Assembly: GCA_009760855.2 (NCBI GenBank)
Contig: WPIO01000007.1
Span: 3,910,001-3,974,000 of the forward strand
DNA: 64,000 bases
Source of the DNA: Cristatella mucedo
Taxonomy: Eukaryota; Bryozoa; Phylactolaemata; Cristatellidae
Direction of reading: 5' to 3'
In this document: positions 12,527-25,646 of the stretch, one piece after another
Numbering within the stretch: position 1 is the first letter of the stretch
Layout: every line of letters begins with the position of its first letter
Program-made: the position numbers and the translations under genes
Notes under the pieces: generated by a model
Databases searched by the model: none
The model's input: only the letters and a program-made list of their open reading frames with translations
Told to the model about the DNA's origin: nothing

Positions 12527-13569
12527 ATTAGCAGGTCTCCAGCCACGTGAATTGCTGACTGTCCGAAGGTTCTGAAGACTCATTGAATGCCAACTTGTAG
12601 CTGTCATGGCTATCTGTGACAGTCACGGCTGTCGGTGACAAGAGAGCTACAACAACAATGCCAAAAGAGCACCTAAAATACTCAATACTCAATACTCAAT
12701 AATAATAATAATAGAATTAATAAATGAAATATTCGGTAGTAATTTATGTTCGAGTCTCACGAGGCACAGACGTTAGTCGTTGAAATCAACCCAGGCATGT
12801 TGGCTGTGCTAGATTGTCTTTATAATTCCGGCAGTGGGCGAACTTAATTTAAGGTGGTGGAGTGAAACAGTGGCTCACTAGATCAGCCAGATTATGGCTG
12901 CTTAAATATTTTTCTCAGTTCCTATGTTATAATATTTATGAACCTGCTACGTCATAATCCATGTTCAGGTGGCATACAAGGGTCTACTCATGCAGTAGCC
13001 AGTCAGTTTCACTTTTCGCTTCGAGCCAGTGAGCTGTAGGCTACGGCTGGTGCTGGGCAATCGTAGCCCTTCGTAGCTAGCTGCCAAAGAGGCTAGTCTA
13101 CGTTACGTCAACGATACGTGCTTGTTATATCAAGGTACAGGCGCTATTGATTGCAGCCGTATTCCGCTGCAGTTGGCATATCTGGATGCATCGATGTAGC
13201 GACCGCGACTCGTTAACCAATGTGCTTCGAGGAGCAAGCTTCGCCGATATGTGTCACATGTAGGCAAGGACTACCACCATTACGAGCGCTGTTTGTGGCA
13301 AAAGACTAAAGTCCAAATGTTTGTTATACTGGGAAAAAATACTAATGTTGCCTCCTAGAGGTCCACACACAGACGAAATGAGTTACTTGAAACTCTTCCG
13401 ACGATCCAAAACTCATCCGAAGAGTCGAAACTTGATCTCGGCGAAAAATTCAAATCAAGAGACCTGCGCTGTCGCTGTCGCCGCGTCATTTAACCAAGAC
13501 CGCTGCCTAGTGCCATTAAAACCCCCAACGATGTCGAGCCGACAACAAGCGTGCTCCTCACCACTCTAG
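12527..13569. other. Mostly unrecognised
   Basis: Contains a short (ACTCAAT)n/(AAT)n run at 12677-12713. A ~100-bp segment at 13195-13300 resembles 26450-26565. No gene was recognised. Confidence 0.4.
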
Positions 13570-14185
13570 GACACGTTCATAACTAACAAATGAGACTTAC
13601 CGCCCTGAGACCTGTACTTCCGATTCCAGCTACGTGACGCAAATTCTTATCGCGGCAGACTCAGCGAGGAGAAGGCGGACCGCCGCACGAAACCACCGTG
13701 CCGAACAAGCCTTCTCCACTCCGACGCCCTTTTGCCATCAATACCGCTGTTTACGCACAGCTTCTCTTTGAGCTGAATGTTCAACTCATTTTTATTATTT
13801 GAATTATCCCAAGTCCCATCTTTTTGGAGTAGATAACTACTGAACACTGATCGGCTCCGCCTTCGGTACGATCGACTCAAAATTGGCGTCGCCTACGGTC
13901 TGGCTTTGTAACCCATTTCCGGTGACACATTTCTGCGTTGGTTTGCAGCAATCTAGTTCGGGTGAATTTCGACTTACACGGAAACTGCTCGGGGTTAAAA
14001 CATACCTGTAAGCATAGCCGTAGACAGGAGGCTTTAATCCCCACCCATCCGGAAGGCAAACCTGAAGCGGTGGGCCCTAGCCACGCCGCTGAGAACATCT
14101 AGCCTCTGGTATTCAAAAATTTTCCGGAAAAAAAATGCTTCCGGAGAGACCAGCCTTCGGCGCGAACATCCGGGCTTGGTTTTTA
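13570..14185. promoter_or_regulatory. CpG-containing unique region, possible bidirectional promoter
   Basis: This transposon-free segment has many CpGs, TTCCGG/CGGAAGT ETS-type motifs, a minus-strand donor-like GTAAGT at about 13596, and divergent candidate first exons at its right end. Function is inferred from composition and layout only. Confidence 0.25.
14006..14098 (-). CDS. Candidate divergent first exon (31 codons), unrecognised
   Basis: On the minus strand an ATG at 14096-14098 opens 31 codons (MFSAAWLGPTASGLPSGWVG...) ending in CAG followed by GTATGT. It lies 87 bp from the plus-strand ATG at 14186 with TTCCGG motifs between them, suggesting a bidirectional promoter. The peptide matches nothing I know. 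Its start resembles a weak organelle or secretion leader. Low confidence. Confidence 0.15.
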
Positions 14186-14220
14186 ATGGCGGCTACATCA
14201 TTTGTAAAGGTGCAAATGAG
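14186..14220 (+). CDS. Candidate first coding exon (MAATSFVKVQM), unrecognised gene
   Basis: An ATG followed by 11 codons and a clean GTGAGT donor at 14221 lies just downstream of a CpG-containing segment with two TTCCGG (ETS-like) motifs at about 14120-14155. That is the layout of a housekeeping first exon. The two leftover bases (AG) could join the T at 16175 (see next entry). The product was not recognised. With so few codons, the support is structural only. Confidence 0.25.
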
Positions 14221-14231
14221 GTGAGTTTTGC

Positions 14232-14366
14232 ATATATATTTTTATATAGCGCATATGATAACTTAATGTCTATTCAGGCTCTTCGCATATAGAACGGGGC
14301 TCGAGCCCATGTACTCGGCCAGACCTTGGTCGTAGCGAGCACCTTAACCAATAGGCCAAACCAACG
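14232..14366 (-). mobile_element. SINE family A
   Basis: Minus-strand copy: GGCCTATTGGTTAAGGTGCT (box A side), CGACCAAGGTCTGGCCGAG, GGGCTCGAGCCCC box B, and a degenerate LINE-like tail. It lies just downstream of the GTGAGT donor at 14221. Confidence 0.82.
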
Positions 14367-15533
14367 CAGAGGTCCTGAGGCCGGTCGAGCTACAGGCTCA
14401 AGTGGGATGCTGGTTTCTTTTTAGAAAAGGGCGAAAGATTCTTCTAAGAAGAGCTCTAAAGGCACGGAGCTTCAAGCTCAAAAGTCGATATTAATTATTC
14501 TTATAGTATCCATAGTACAGAAAACGTAAGGAATCTACCTCTGCAAGCAAGTTCTCTGACACCCAGCGACTGTTATTTCGAGTAAGCCGAAGGCTTTTGG
14601 AAGGAAATTTATCTTCTTGGCCAGTTGCGATGCGAGGATGAGGAAAAGGCAATGCGATGTCATGAGATCTAGGATCTCGGTTAAATTAAAATAAAAGTCG
14701 AGGTTCAAGACCGTTTATAAGAATTCCGAGCTACCAGCCGGCTAGTCCGCGGTGAGCAGCTAAAACTCTTGCTGAAGACTTGACGGATTTGAAGTGAAAG
14801 CCGCGCTGACAGCAGAATAATGCCACAGGCAAGAACAAATGCTTAATGTTACAACTTACGAGTGGCGAACGTTGTGTAAACGCCGCTACTAGAGCACTAA
14901 GCCTGTGAGGGCTCGAACGGCAATATTTCGTGCACTGGTTTGGATCTTGGTCTGCACTCCCCCCTCATTGTGCGATTCCAAATCTCGCTAAATCGCTGTC
15001 CGCATGAGTTTGGCTTGTTTGCTTCAGATGCCTCCCGAAGTTCCAGCCTCGCATTTTTTGGCCTCCAACGTCCCTACATGTAAGCGTCGTTTATGCATAA
15101 GCTGCATCTATACGGTCCAGTTTTTGTATTTCTGCCAACGGCCTCTGACTCTCATGATGCTGTGCGATGCTCTTAGCTTTCACCTTCCTCCAATGCTGAT
15201 CTAGCTAGTTTGAGTGTAAGGTCATACACAAGTTTAATTCGTGTGAATACAGTTAAAGCCGTTTGAAATGCAAGTGGGAAAATGCTAATTTTTGTATTAG
15301 AGCTTGTGCCTTTGATTCCATAACAATCCACGTCGTGGATGAATGAACAATGGTGTACTTGTAAAGCGCCACACCATTCAGTGGGAGATAGGAGCGTTTT
15401 GCAACCGCTGCAGTATAAGGCCATTTGTAAAACTAAAACAACCGTCATAGTTTCTACACGTGCTCGAGTATAGAAAGCTCTTAAAAATATGCGCAGCGTA
15501 AGACGAAAGAGACTGTCGCATACAGCTAAGCTT

Positions 15534-15594
15534 GTCTAGGGCTGCAGTGGCAGACGGGTATAGCGCTGTGTACAGCACCACTACAGCCCTAGAC
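15534..15594. repeat. Inverted repeat (17-bp arms)
   Basis: GTCTAGGGCTGCAGTGG (15534-15550) pairs with CCACTACAGCCCTAGAC (15578-15594), one mismatch, 27-nt loop. Confidence 0.8.
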
Positions 15595-16174
15595 GGGCAT
15601 ATATAGCACTGGTTAACAACGAAACATGTCATTTTCAGCATGCGAAGCCTCGAAATCCGACGTGCAAGGCACGCGACCACGACAGGCCGGCCACAGCTAC
15701 CTCCAGTGAATTACGCAGAGTATGAGGATAAAGGCACTGAGTGTGGTTAAAAAAATTGCTAGAGCCTGAAAGAACACTAAACAACAGAAGACGAAATGCC
15801 CAGGCAGTGCGCCGGTATGAGAGGTATGGCAACCAAGACGTCCAGAGTCCGGAACGGCGTGATTTAAACATAGGCACTATTGTTTGTGTGATTTGGCTTA
15901 AAATCAAACGTCTTGTCTCAAAAGGGTTCGCGAGCTACAAGAGCTACAAGATGTACTGCTGATAACCCGAGGAGCGGCTGCCGGCATCTGTCTTTCTTAG
16001 CTCCTTTCTGCAGGCTAGTCAGCTGGCCATCGCGTCATGCTACGGATCGTGGATGAATGCTAGAATAGCTCATCTAAAGGTCGTCAAAGATTTTTCAGCC
16101 TCGGTCCTTTAAGTTTCGTCTACCTGCCTGCCGCTTAAAGCTTTATTGCTTCAAACCGTTCCTCTTGGTTTCAG

Positions 16175-16291
16175 TGCAAGATTCCAAGAACTAATCCAAA
16201 TCCAAAAATTTATTTTAGAATCATCGAATCGGTGGAGATGTAACTTACGGCAACTGTTCACAGAGCGTTATATTTCTGCAGCAAACCCGGG
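16175..16291 (+). CDS. Candidate internal exon, unrecognised (SARFQELIQIQKFILESS...)
   Basis: An open segment begins after a pyrimidine-rich acceptor (TTGGTTTCAG, 16165-16174). It is in the phase required by the candidate exon at 14186-14220 and reads ARFQELIQIQKFILESSNRW, then RQLFTERYISAANPG. It looks helical and coding-like. The right boundary is uncertain: no good donor is visible, and the frame stays open to 16406, running into a sequence resembling the tail of LINE subfamily 2. It could be chance. Confidence 0.18.
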
Positions 16292-17224
16292 GCGCAAGGT
16301 CGTGCAGTCAATCGCGACTCAGGTCGCTACCCATTTAGTCTTTGTGGCTTTTCAGAGTTGCAGCCGGAGAGACATTACACATTCATTAGCATGTGGTTAC
16401 CACAGCTAGAATCCTTTGTCTGCTCTATACTGATCCATTGTCCGCTAATAAAGTCAATCACGGATGCATCGTAGTGCCATGTAATTAATTATCAGGGTGT
16501 GTGATCTTCACATCTTCTAATTTTTTGTACGCTATTACGCTTTAATTTATGCTGATCGTATAGAAAGTAAAACGGTAATGCAAGCAACCAGCAAACGAAG
16601 CTTGAGTCTCAATCTGGAGACTGAGAGCCCAACCTCAAGAATTTGCCGAGTGGAAAGTAATTTGACAACTTGCTGGTTCAGCCTTGTTCAGCCGCACTAC
16701 GCATGCCTACAGCTTATAATAAATGTGGAACTTTAATATTCCGTATGGATGATTGGCGCTCTCACTTTTCTAAGCACATCTACGCCAGAGCGATCGAATA
16801 GTAGCTCGCTATTATTACTGTACTAGGCGGAGAACCATAAGCACTAGTGACCCGCTACGCTAGGGCGATTGGAATACCGAAGCCCTATGAGGTCTCCAAA
16901 ATGAGTGAACCTACTCTTACCATTTGACACTGACCCCACGCAAAAACTCACGACGCAAACTGTAATGAGATTCGATAATAATAAGTCCTAAATTAATTAA
17001 GAATCTGCGATCTCAAAAGAAGATTGCCTGAAGGCATGCTTGAACTTTTTACTATATCGAACGGCTCGGTCGACAGCCGTTTAAGCAAGCTTCAGTAAAA
17101 AAAAATCCATCAAAACGTGATTACGAAAGCAATCCAATGAATTATTCTCTTCCTGGGCTACACCCAGTTAGGGACGCTGACAAGCCCTTAAATTTGAGCA
17201 TAAAACCAAAGGCCGACGGTAATA

Positions 17225-17560
17225 ATACTAGTGAATTTGTATAGCGCCGTCAGAGAACTCAAGCACTTTAAAGATGCTGTATAAAATGCATAACCAAATG
17301 ATTGGTTGTAACATCCGCAAGCAACAGGTATATAGTAAGCAGGTATATGCAAGCAAAAAACGAATCACAGAGACCCACCGAATGCTGTAATAAACAAGTG
17401 CGTTTAAAGCTTCTTTTTAAATGTCTTCAAGTCAGGGGTTGTCGGGACGTCAGTCGGGAGTGAGTCCCAGGCTTTGGGAACATAGGAACTAAAGGCGCAG
17501 TCTCCAAAGGATTTGAGATTTGTAAGAGGTAGGGGTAAACAGTTAGATTCCGAAATTAAT
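17225..17560 (-). mobile_element. Older LINE subfamily 1 copy, minus strand
   Basis: Reverse-complement tail (TTTGTATAGCGCCGTCAGAG) and C-terminal block (GGAGTGAGTCCCAGGCTTTG). Truncated by the next LINE at its 5' side. Confidence 0.8.
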
Positions 17561-18545
17561 AATAATAATAATAATGCACTTGATAAAGCGCCCTCAGGGA
17601 ACTCAATCTCTTTCTAGGCGCTTTAAATTTGCTGCAAAGGGAAACGCGATTGAATGGTAAGTAATAGTATGCTTGATAAACAACATGAATAACATGGTTA
17701 GGGTGACGTGCACAGGGTCAGCATGCAAATGTGGTTAGTGGCAGCATGCACAGTGTCAGCACGCATAAGCACATCAAGGACGAATCACAGGGACCCACTA
17801 AATGCTGTCCTAAATAGGTGTTTTTAAGTTCTTTTTAAATGTGGTCAAGTCAGGGGATGTTCTGACGCAAGTCGGGAGTGAGTTCCTGGCTTTGGGAGCA
17901 TACGAGCTAAATGCACGGTCTCCAAGGGATTTGAGGTTTGTACGAGGTATTTGTAAACTGTTGGATTCCGAAAAGCGGGAGGTACGATGCTTGGCCTGGT
18001 GGGGTAGTAGATCTGGTACGTAGGCTCGAGCCAAAGAATGGAGGGACCTAAAAGTGAGTGACAAAACCTTGAATTAAAGTGTTGCTTGACTGGGAGCGAG
18101 TGAAGTTTAGGAGACGTGGGTGTGGGAACTGCGACGCCCACAACAGACAAGCCTAGCTGCAGAGTTTTGCACCAGCTGTAAGCGCCTGAGTGCACAGGCA
18201 GGCCGGTAGACCAGCAAGCAGTGAGTTACAGAAGTCATGACGAGATGTCACAAATGCATGGACCAATTTAGCTGTGGTATCCCTGTCTAAACAAGCCCGA
18301 GTTTTGGCAATGATATGTAGCTGACAGTAGGCAGACTTGACTTTGGAGCTGATGCGGTCGTCCAACGAAAGGTTAGTGTGGAAGAGGACACCTAGACTAC
18401 GTGCATATTTAACAAGAGATATACTGGCGGGGCCGATTTTGAGCGTTAGTTTTTCCAATTTCTGAATCACACTTGGTTTTCCTATAGCTAGTAAGTTGGT
18501 TTTATCATTATTCAGTTTGCTGCCATCCATGTGCGGATGTCATCA
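17561..18545 (-). mobile_element. Younger LINE subfamily 1 copy, minus strand
   Basis: Begins with (AAT)n and CACTTGATAAAGCGCCCTCA, then runs through [48 protein letters not shown] and NNDKTNLLAIGKPSV. It abuts the older copy and is frameshifted near 18180. Confidence 0.88.
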
Positions 18546-20054
18546 GTTCATGCAGCAAGGGTGTGTAGAGAATTCGATCGAGTGCTCGATGGTGAATATT
18601 CACGTTCTTTTCTTCCCCTAAAATTTACAAATGAAAACCATATTCATACGTACCGTGCCAGATAACGATTGAGACAGGATTTTTTACGCACACGTGCCCC
18701 TTGTATATCGCATTCGAAGCGAACATCCGTAGCTAGCACGAATCCTTTTCGAATTGATGATCCTTAAGCGTCGAAGCGGAAATGCAGAAACTATAAAAGC
18801 AACCAGTCTTAGCAAACACGTTGGCAGGAAGTACTGAAACCCTGTGAATACTTTGCTTGGGGTAGTTAGTAAATCAACAAGAGTCAAAGTTCATAAGCTA
18901 TGCGTCCTTAAAAAGGGCACCTTTGGAAAAAGTTCACGGGAAGCCATACCTAAACACTCCCTACCGGTAATTTGAAAATGAGACGACGCTATGAAGACGC
19001 AGCCGATTTTGTCAGTCATTTTTAGTCTATTTTTAAATCGGTTTACTTTTGCATGCTCGATATCATGCACGTCCCTAATCCCGTGGGTATTGATTCTCTT
19101 GCAGAGAGTTGTCAAGCTCGTGGATAGAGATTCTTTTTTCATAGGGCTCTATTCAAATGACCCATAATAATGATTATAATACTTATTATTATCTCCTCTC
19201 CCAGTCTCTACGGTGGCATTTAAGAACTTAGCTTTGAGAGTCTGTCGAAAGAATCAGACTTGCTCAATGAAGTGTCGGCTTTCAGTCAGTGGAAGTGCGT
19301 TCACTAAGTCTATCGAGTATAAATCGTCGTATTATGGCTAAAGCAGAATGTCAGAATTTTCGGGAGAAATAATAGGGTGTTGATCATATCATGTACAGCT
19401 GAAGATAGCTTGGGCAAGCGTACTACCTTGACTTACTCGAACTCTGCTGCCGAGCAACCGCAAGGACTAAGGTTCGCTCTCATCGGAGAACTAAAGTCTG
19501 GCCAGCTCCGAGTGACAAGCGATGACAACTTAGGATTTCCTTGGGGGCCGACTATTCATTGTCAGCCGACTTGTGTGGCCTGTCACGTACGTGGCATTGT
19601 CCTGGCTACTTGAAGATTCTTCCAGGGCTTAGCTCACTCGAATATGGTCTCCTTCTTGCTCTTCCCGATAGCTGGGAGCAACGTAAAAGTGCTTTTGCTA
19701 TGTTCAATGGACGGCTACTCACCTGATTCACCGAAGGTTTGGCGATCTATTGCATTCGTAAAGAGCAACGCCTGGTTTATTTGTATTTGGACTCTCTTCT
19801 GTTTGAGTGGGAAAGGCTTGGGTAATTGAAGGCAAGACTATACCATCTGCTGCTCCCAGGCACGACCTCTTGGGAGACTAGGCAGAGTTTTTTCGAGGCA
19901 CTTCCCCACGATGGTGCTTTCTGAATTGTTAGGTGGCTGAAATGGGAGCCCATGTAGGAAACACCTGTGACTTGGCCCATGACGCAGGAACAGCGATCGG
20001 TCGGTCCTAGCTGCTCGTGTTGCTCCTGCTGCCATCTGCCTGTAGATTCATTTC
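18546..20054. other. No recognised gene
   Basis: Unique-looking. A minus-strand open frame from an ATG at 19140-19142 is noted in the rejected list. Confidence 0.4.
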
Positions 20055-20955
<901 letters not shown>

Positions 20956-21056
20956 CATGAATTTGATTGTTTCCTTTGCAGTAAATGTGAAGTGCCTAGA
21001 GAGCGATTGAGTTCTCTGAGGGCGCTTTATCAAGTGTATTATTATTATTATGAATT
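20956..21056 (+). mobile_element. LINE subfamily 1 3' tail only
   Basis: TTGATTGTTTCCTTTGCAG, AGTGCCTAGAGAGCGATTGA, GGGCGCTTTATCAAGTG, (ATT)n. Heavily 5'-truncated. Confidence 0.85.
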
Positions 21057-21097
21057 ATAATTTGTCTCCAGAACGTAAGTTGAAATTTAGAGCCGTG

Positions 21098-21170
21098 TCT
21101 TTAAGCCCGCTCGATAGCTTAATCGGTTGAGCACTGGACCAGTAGGTAGCAGGATCGCTCTCAGCTTGAA
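21098..21170 (+). other. tRNA-like segment (box A only)
   Basis: TAGCTTAATCGGTTGAGCA resembles a tRNA D-arm/box A. The expected box B (GGTTCGANNCC) is poor (GGATCGCTCTC), so this is probably a SINE head relic rather than a tRNA gene. Confidence 0.3.
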
Positions 21171-23094
21171 TATTTCCATCCCTTCATTCCCAAGTCAGAC
21201 TGCAGTCGGCGATTCTCTATTTTGAAATTCCTCACACCCAATCCGAAAAGACGCTAGGTACCTTCATTAACAATTGTCTCTTGCTGTGTAAACCAGCAGC
21301 TAATGGTCACTACAAAGACTCACTATCGCCTTCTTTATTCTGATTGTTGGGTGGTAATACTTTGAAGTCAGCAGGCAGGCAAGGAACACATTTTAGAGTG
21401 AGCTAGCCGCGATGGATAGAATTGGGAGTGGCTCACTCAATTGCCTTGCTTCTTTTGAAACATGTCGCAGAGCAGCGATTCTGTCATGCCTCGAAAATTT
21501 GACCACAGGCAACCAAAACACGGGAAGCACCGAGAGGGCAAGCAGCCAGCCTACTCGTGAATGCTGAGTCATCTGTGTCCGTATGAAAGAGCGAGGATCG
21601 TTGCGATGACCCGGTAATTCCGGCCCAGAGTTCATTGCAAGTTCGTTTGCCAGCATACTGGCACGTGCAGCTTCCCTAAGAGGACTCCCTCAGCGGAATC
21701 GATTGCATGAAAAGTAGACAGCTGCCAAAGCACGGGATTATCGTTGGCTGCTGGCTCCAAATCGTCGGCACGACGAGTCCAAATTGCATCGACACGACAC
21801 GAGAGACAAGTTGATGAAACGTATAGAGACAAGTTGATGAAAAGCATTATTAAAAGAGATAGTAGCTCCGGTGCGTTTTGGAAGACACAAGGCAGCTAGC
21901 AAGGAGAGTTGCAAAAGAGCCTAGCGCAAGGGGCAGCTGGCCACGGCCACGCTGGTGTCGTCCAGCATCGGCAGCGTACTACACTGCCGCAGTTCAAGCA
22001 ATGTTCTTCCCGAAAAGATGAGCTGCTGAGGCCTCTACCAGCCTGGCCGGACGGCAGGCGGGTAAAGAAGCCGTTCACCCGGAACTGGACGACCGAATAC
22101 TTGCTTCAGTGCAACCAGACTGATGTTAGGGCCGCAACCCAGGCGAAATCCAAGTTTTGAGCAGAGGAAAGCGAGCGACGAGATTATAGAATTAATTTTC
22201 GTGAGCAAACTATGCAGACCGTCAGAATTAAGAGTGCATCTGAGTCGATTTCGGAGCTGGTCACGAGAGTGGCCGTGCTGCTGCTTTAGTTGCTGCAGCT
22301 CCTGCTTGCTACTTGGAATGGCATGTGGTTGTCGCCGAAAAGAGCTGTGAGGATGCAGCAAGAAAGAGCTGACAGCTGATAAATGGCTTAGCATGCAGGC
22401 TCCTTAAAAAAACTCGGCCACTGCTATAGGCTCCTAGAATCCAAACGTTGCCGAGTCGTAGACGTTTCGGCAAGTTGTAATTTCAGCAGAGCCGAGAAGC
22501 AGATTGCAAGAACTGGAGGAGCGGTTTTCAGATGACGGACAAGATGGAGGAAAAACAGGAAATAGTCATGGACTCCAATCTCTGGTAAGTTGTGGTTGTT
22601 CATGTCGCCCAGCCTGAGGGGTAAATAAGAGCCTCGGGAGCCGGGACCGAACAAAAGAGAGGGCCATTAACAGAGCACAGGCGGAGACAGGAGTAAGACG
22701 TCGATAGCAGGCCGACACTTAGGCGTCAATACTTAGCATCCTTTTAAAGATCGCTACTTCCAGAACTCAGAGTCCAATATCAAAGAGTGCTTGTATTTCC
22801 GAGCTTTGTGAACAAGGCTGTGAACGACCGTTTGAAGGACTGCCGTTGGGCGCTTAAATTTAACGAATTGACGAACCAACATGCATAGCTATACGATACA
22901 AGACGTATAGATAATATTATGTGTGTATCGAATGGCTAAAGAGCAACATGGAAAACTCCTCCGGTATCGTGCTCTCTAGATGGTGAATTCTCGAAGTTAG
23001 TGTTTCTGACATGCTGCCACCATATTTACGTTACGATTGCGGCCTTCACAGAAGCATATGGCAGGCTGTGCTGTGATTAGCTGTGGTTAGAAGC
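21171..23094. other. No recognised feature
   Basis: Unique-looking; no repeat or exon recognised. Confidence 0.4.
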
Positions 23095-23306
23095 TAGTGC
23101 CACTGAGTACAGCCTTGCAATCGATGTATGAAGTACCTCAGGGCTCTATGCTTAGTCAGCTTCTCTTCACAGTTTGTACTCTCCCTCTTGCTGATGTGAT
23201 CGTCAAGCACAATCAAGGCTTTTACTTCTATGCAGATAGCACTCAGTTGTACCTTAGCTTTGATCCCTCTAAGCCCTCCATCTCGACAAACTCTCTAAAC
23301 TCCCTT
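23095..23306 (+). mobile_element. LINE subfamily 1, RT core (left of SINE)
   Basis: VPQGSMLSQLLFTV, then DVIVKHNQGFYFYADSTQLY: RT domains 4 and 5 with YADS replacing YADD, then SLNSL. Interrupted by a SINE and resumes at 23461. Confidence 0.85.
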
Positions 23307-23460
23307 CAATTAAAAGAATATAATTCATTTGTATAGCGCCCTAAGCGAACTTAATCTCTATTCAGGCGCGTTGCGAATGACCATGGGGCTCGAGCCCACG
23401 ACCTCGGCTAGACCTTGGTCGCGGCGAGCACCTTAACCACTGGGCCAAACCAGCTCGGCT
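23307..23460 (-). mobile_element. SINE family A, flanked by target-site duplication
   Basis: A 154-bp minus-strand element. Head: AGCCGAGCTGGTTTGGCCCA, GTGGTTAAGGTGCTCGCC; box B GGGCTCGAGCCCC; tail: CGCGCCTGAATAGAGATTAA, GGGCGCTATACAAATGAATT. Flanks CTCTCTAAACTCCCTT (23291-23306) and TTCTCTCAACTCCCTT (23461-23476) are the duplicated target in the LINE. Confidence 0.93.
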
Positions 23461-23755
23461 TTCTCTCAACTCCCTTACTGCATGATTCCCGCACAGGGAT
23501 GGCAGCAAACTTTTTTAAATTAAAAGACAATAAAACCAACTTACTAGTTAAGGGTAAACCAAGTGTGACTCCGAAATTAGAAAGCTTCAGGCTCAAAATT
23601 GGCTCTGCCAGTATATCCTCTGTTGCATCTGCACAAAATGCGGTGTCCAAGGTGACCTTGCATTAGACGACCACAATAGCTCGGCAGTCAAGTCTGCCTA
23701 CTTTTAGCTACATAGCGTTGGTACAATTCGGGCTTGCTCAGCTTAAGGCGCACTT
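23461..23755 (+). mobile_element. LINE subfamily 1, continuation right of SINE
   Basis: Resumes with SLNSLTA-like, KLKDNKTNLLVKGKPSV and RLKIGSASIS; decayed towards 23755. Confidence 0.8.
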
Positions 23756-24730
23756 GTTGTGCTCAACTTTCACTTCCCAGCTGTGCACGTGCCCTTTTCC
23801 GGTGTTCTGTGCGTGCTTACCCGTGTATTACTCATTGCACTTACTAACCAGAGGTTCTACTAACCAGCGGCCATGAGTGCCTTCTTGTATGCTTTGTATG
23901 CTTTGTGGACGAGAGTGCTAATAGTGCATCCAAGTGGTCGATGAGATAACCTCGTGGCGGCAGGTTCAGCAAACCTGGCTGCTTATTGCTCAATCGTACT
24001 CTATTGGTACATCGCTATTGCCTGAAGGCGATCGCTGATTCGGATAGACTATCAAGCTCGGCAAAATAAGGTACTTGTTCAACCTACGTTCCAGATCGCG
24101 GAAAAGTGATTGTGCTGGGAGCCTGGAACGCGAGGCAAGAGTTGAGATGCTAGACTGAAGTGATTTTCACACTTTCCTGCTGTCGGTGAGCACCAGGAAA
24201 ATACAGAACCTAGGCCGTCTACTTACTGCAAGGCTTCGGCGTATTTGCACCCACACGCCAGCCTTGACATCAGCCTTGACATCGCTCAAACTTGCTCGGT
24301 TGGAGTTCCGCCCTATCGAATCGAATGCCCGGCTTTCACCTAGCATTATCGTCAATCTTTGCCCCGGACGAACGATGAGGGGTCAGGTTCCCAAGCAGCG
24401 AGTTCTGCGAATCAGCTTTTTTCCAGTTCGGGTTTCAGCCAGTTTCGGCCGGCCGGGTCACGAACGATGTGAAGTTTATTGCCAGCCGCGGCAGCTAGCA
24501 TGAACAGGCGCCCTCTATTGACAGGTGCCTTTCCCTTAAGTAGGAAACGTTGCTACCGGTCTTCTATCGGGCAGAAATGCCGATGCCCTAGCTGCAGCAA
24601 GAAACAATCAGCTCTGCAATGTGCGAACTGCTGCAGCATGAGAGTGGCTCGAGTGCTGTACTAGACATCGCTCGAGCACGAATTCAGGCCGTCTGATTTC
24701 TTAAGTATCCATTTGACCACTGACCAAATA

Positions 24731-24763
<33 letters not shown>

Positions 24764-25646
24764 AGCTGCCCAAGCCTTCCAAATACTTTTGCGTTTGATC
24801 GAAATAATAATACAGTGAATACAATTACAGTGGGAGATACGTCCAAAGTGCCAGTTCATATCTCTATATGTCTCATGTAGTTGATACTCGTGTACAGTTA
24901 TGATGGATAGCACTAGCAAAAAAAAGCAGCATTAGCATTTCTGATTTGGAAGCACCAGCTACTTCTCAGCATGACACTGCATGACCTATTTTAGATATGT
25001 GATAGCGTATTTATATCTGAGCGTGAGCGTCTCTGAGTATGAATACAGCACGGGTGAGTGAAACGGGCAACCGAATGCTGCCTGATATGCAGCAGCCCCA
25101 TCGGCAAACAGACATTTCAAGGCACACATAAATGCGCTGTTAGCAGGCATCTTTAGTGAACCAAGAACCTGACAACCAAGTACGAAAGTTAGATAATGCT
25201 CATTTCATGCGGTCATACTCTCTTTACATCTCTCTTTGTGTGAAAAACCTCAGCTGCAGCTTTCCTTTTCACGAATGTCGCTGCTAATACTTCATATCCG
25301 GTAGGATGAATGTCCTGTGCAACTATTCGAAAAGGCGTCCTCCTTTTGGACGAAAGCTGTCCGGATCGCTAAGTGACCGACATAATTGATCGTGGCCATG
25401 ACAGAGACGTCTTGATTTTATATTTACCAACAGCCAGGTGAGACTTTGATACCCGAATTATTATCTTACCGACTGGCCGAAGCCAGCATAGAAAATTGCT
25501 CATAGTCTTATGACGTTATACGAGCTTGCAACACTTACCGTGTAGTTCGGGACCATAAGCTTAGGTAAGCGTGACCGAATTGGACGGACCGTAAGGGACG
25601 CCTCGGGGTCCAAGCTGCCCAACACACCCCTTTAGACTTTCCATGA
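23756..25646. other. Mostly unrecognised; one microsatellite
   Basis: (AG)n at 24732-24762. A Cys-rich short frame near 24500-24660 is noted under rejected items. Confidence 0.4.
24732..24762. repeat. (AG)n microsatellite
   Basis: About 15 AG units. Confidence 0.95.

Larger units (their letters stand above)
14367..17224. other. Low-repeat region; weak candidate exon and one hairpin
   Basis: Mostly unrecognised. It holds the candidate exon at 16175, a hairpin at 15534-15594, and a LINE subfamily-2-like tail at about 16325-16390. Confidence 0.35.

Noticed and set aside
18891..19142. Minus-strand ATG frame (MKKESLSTSLTTLCKRINTH...) ending near a GTAGGG donor-like site
   Set aside because: Composition looks protein-like, but no homologue, acceptor partner or conservation can be shown; left as chance ORF.
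21098..21170. A functional tRNA gene
   Set aside because: Box A is good but box B and acceptor pairing are poor.
24479..24664. Cys-rich short ORF (CRCPSCSKKQSALQCANCC)
   Set aside because: Zinc-ribbon-like spacing is suggestive, but there is no family match, no splice context and the frame is short.
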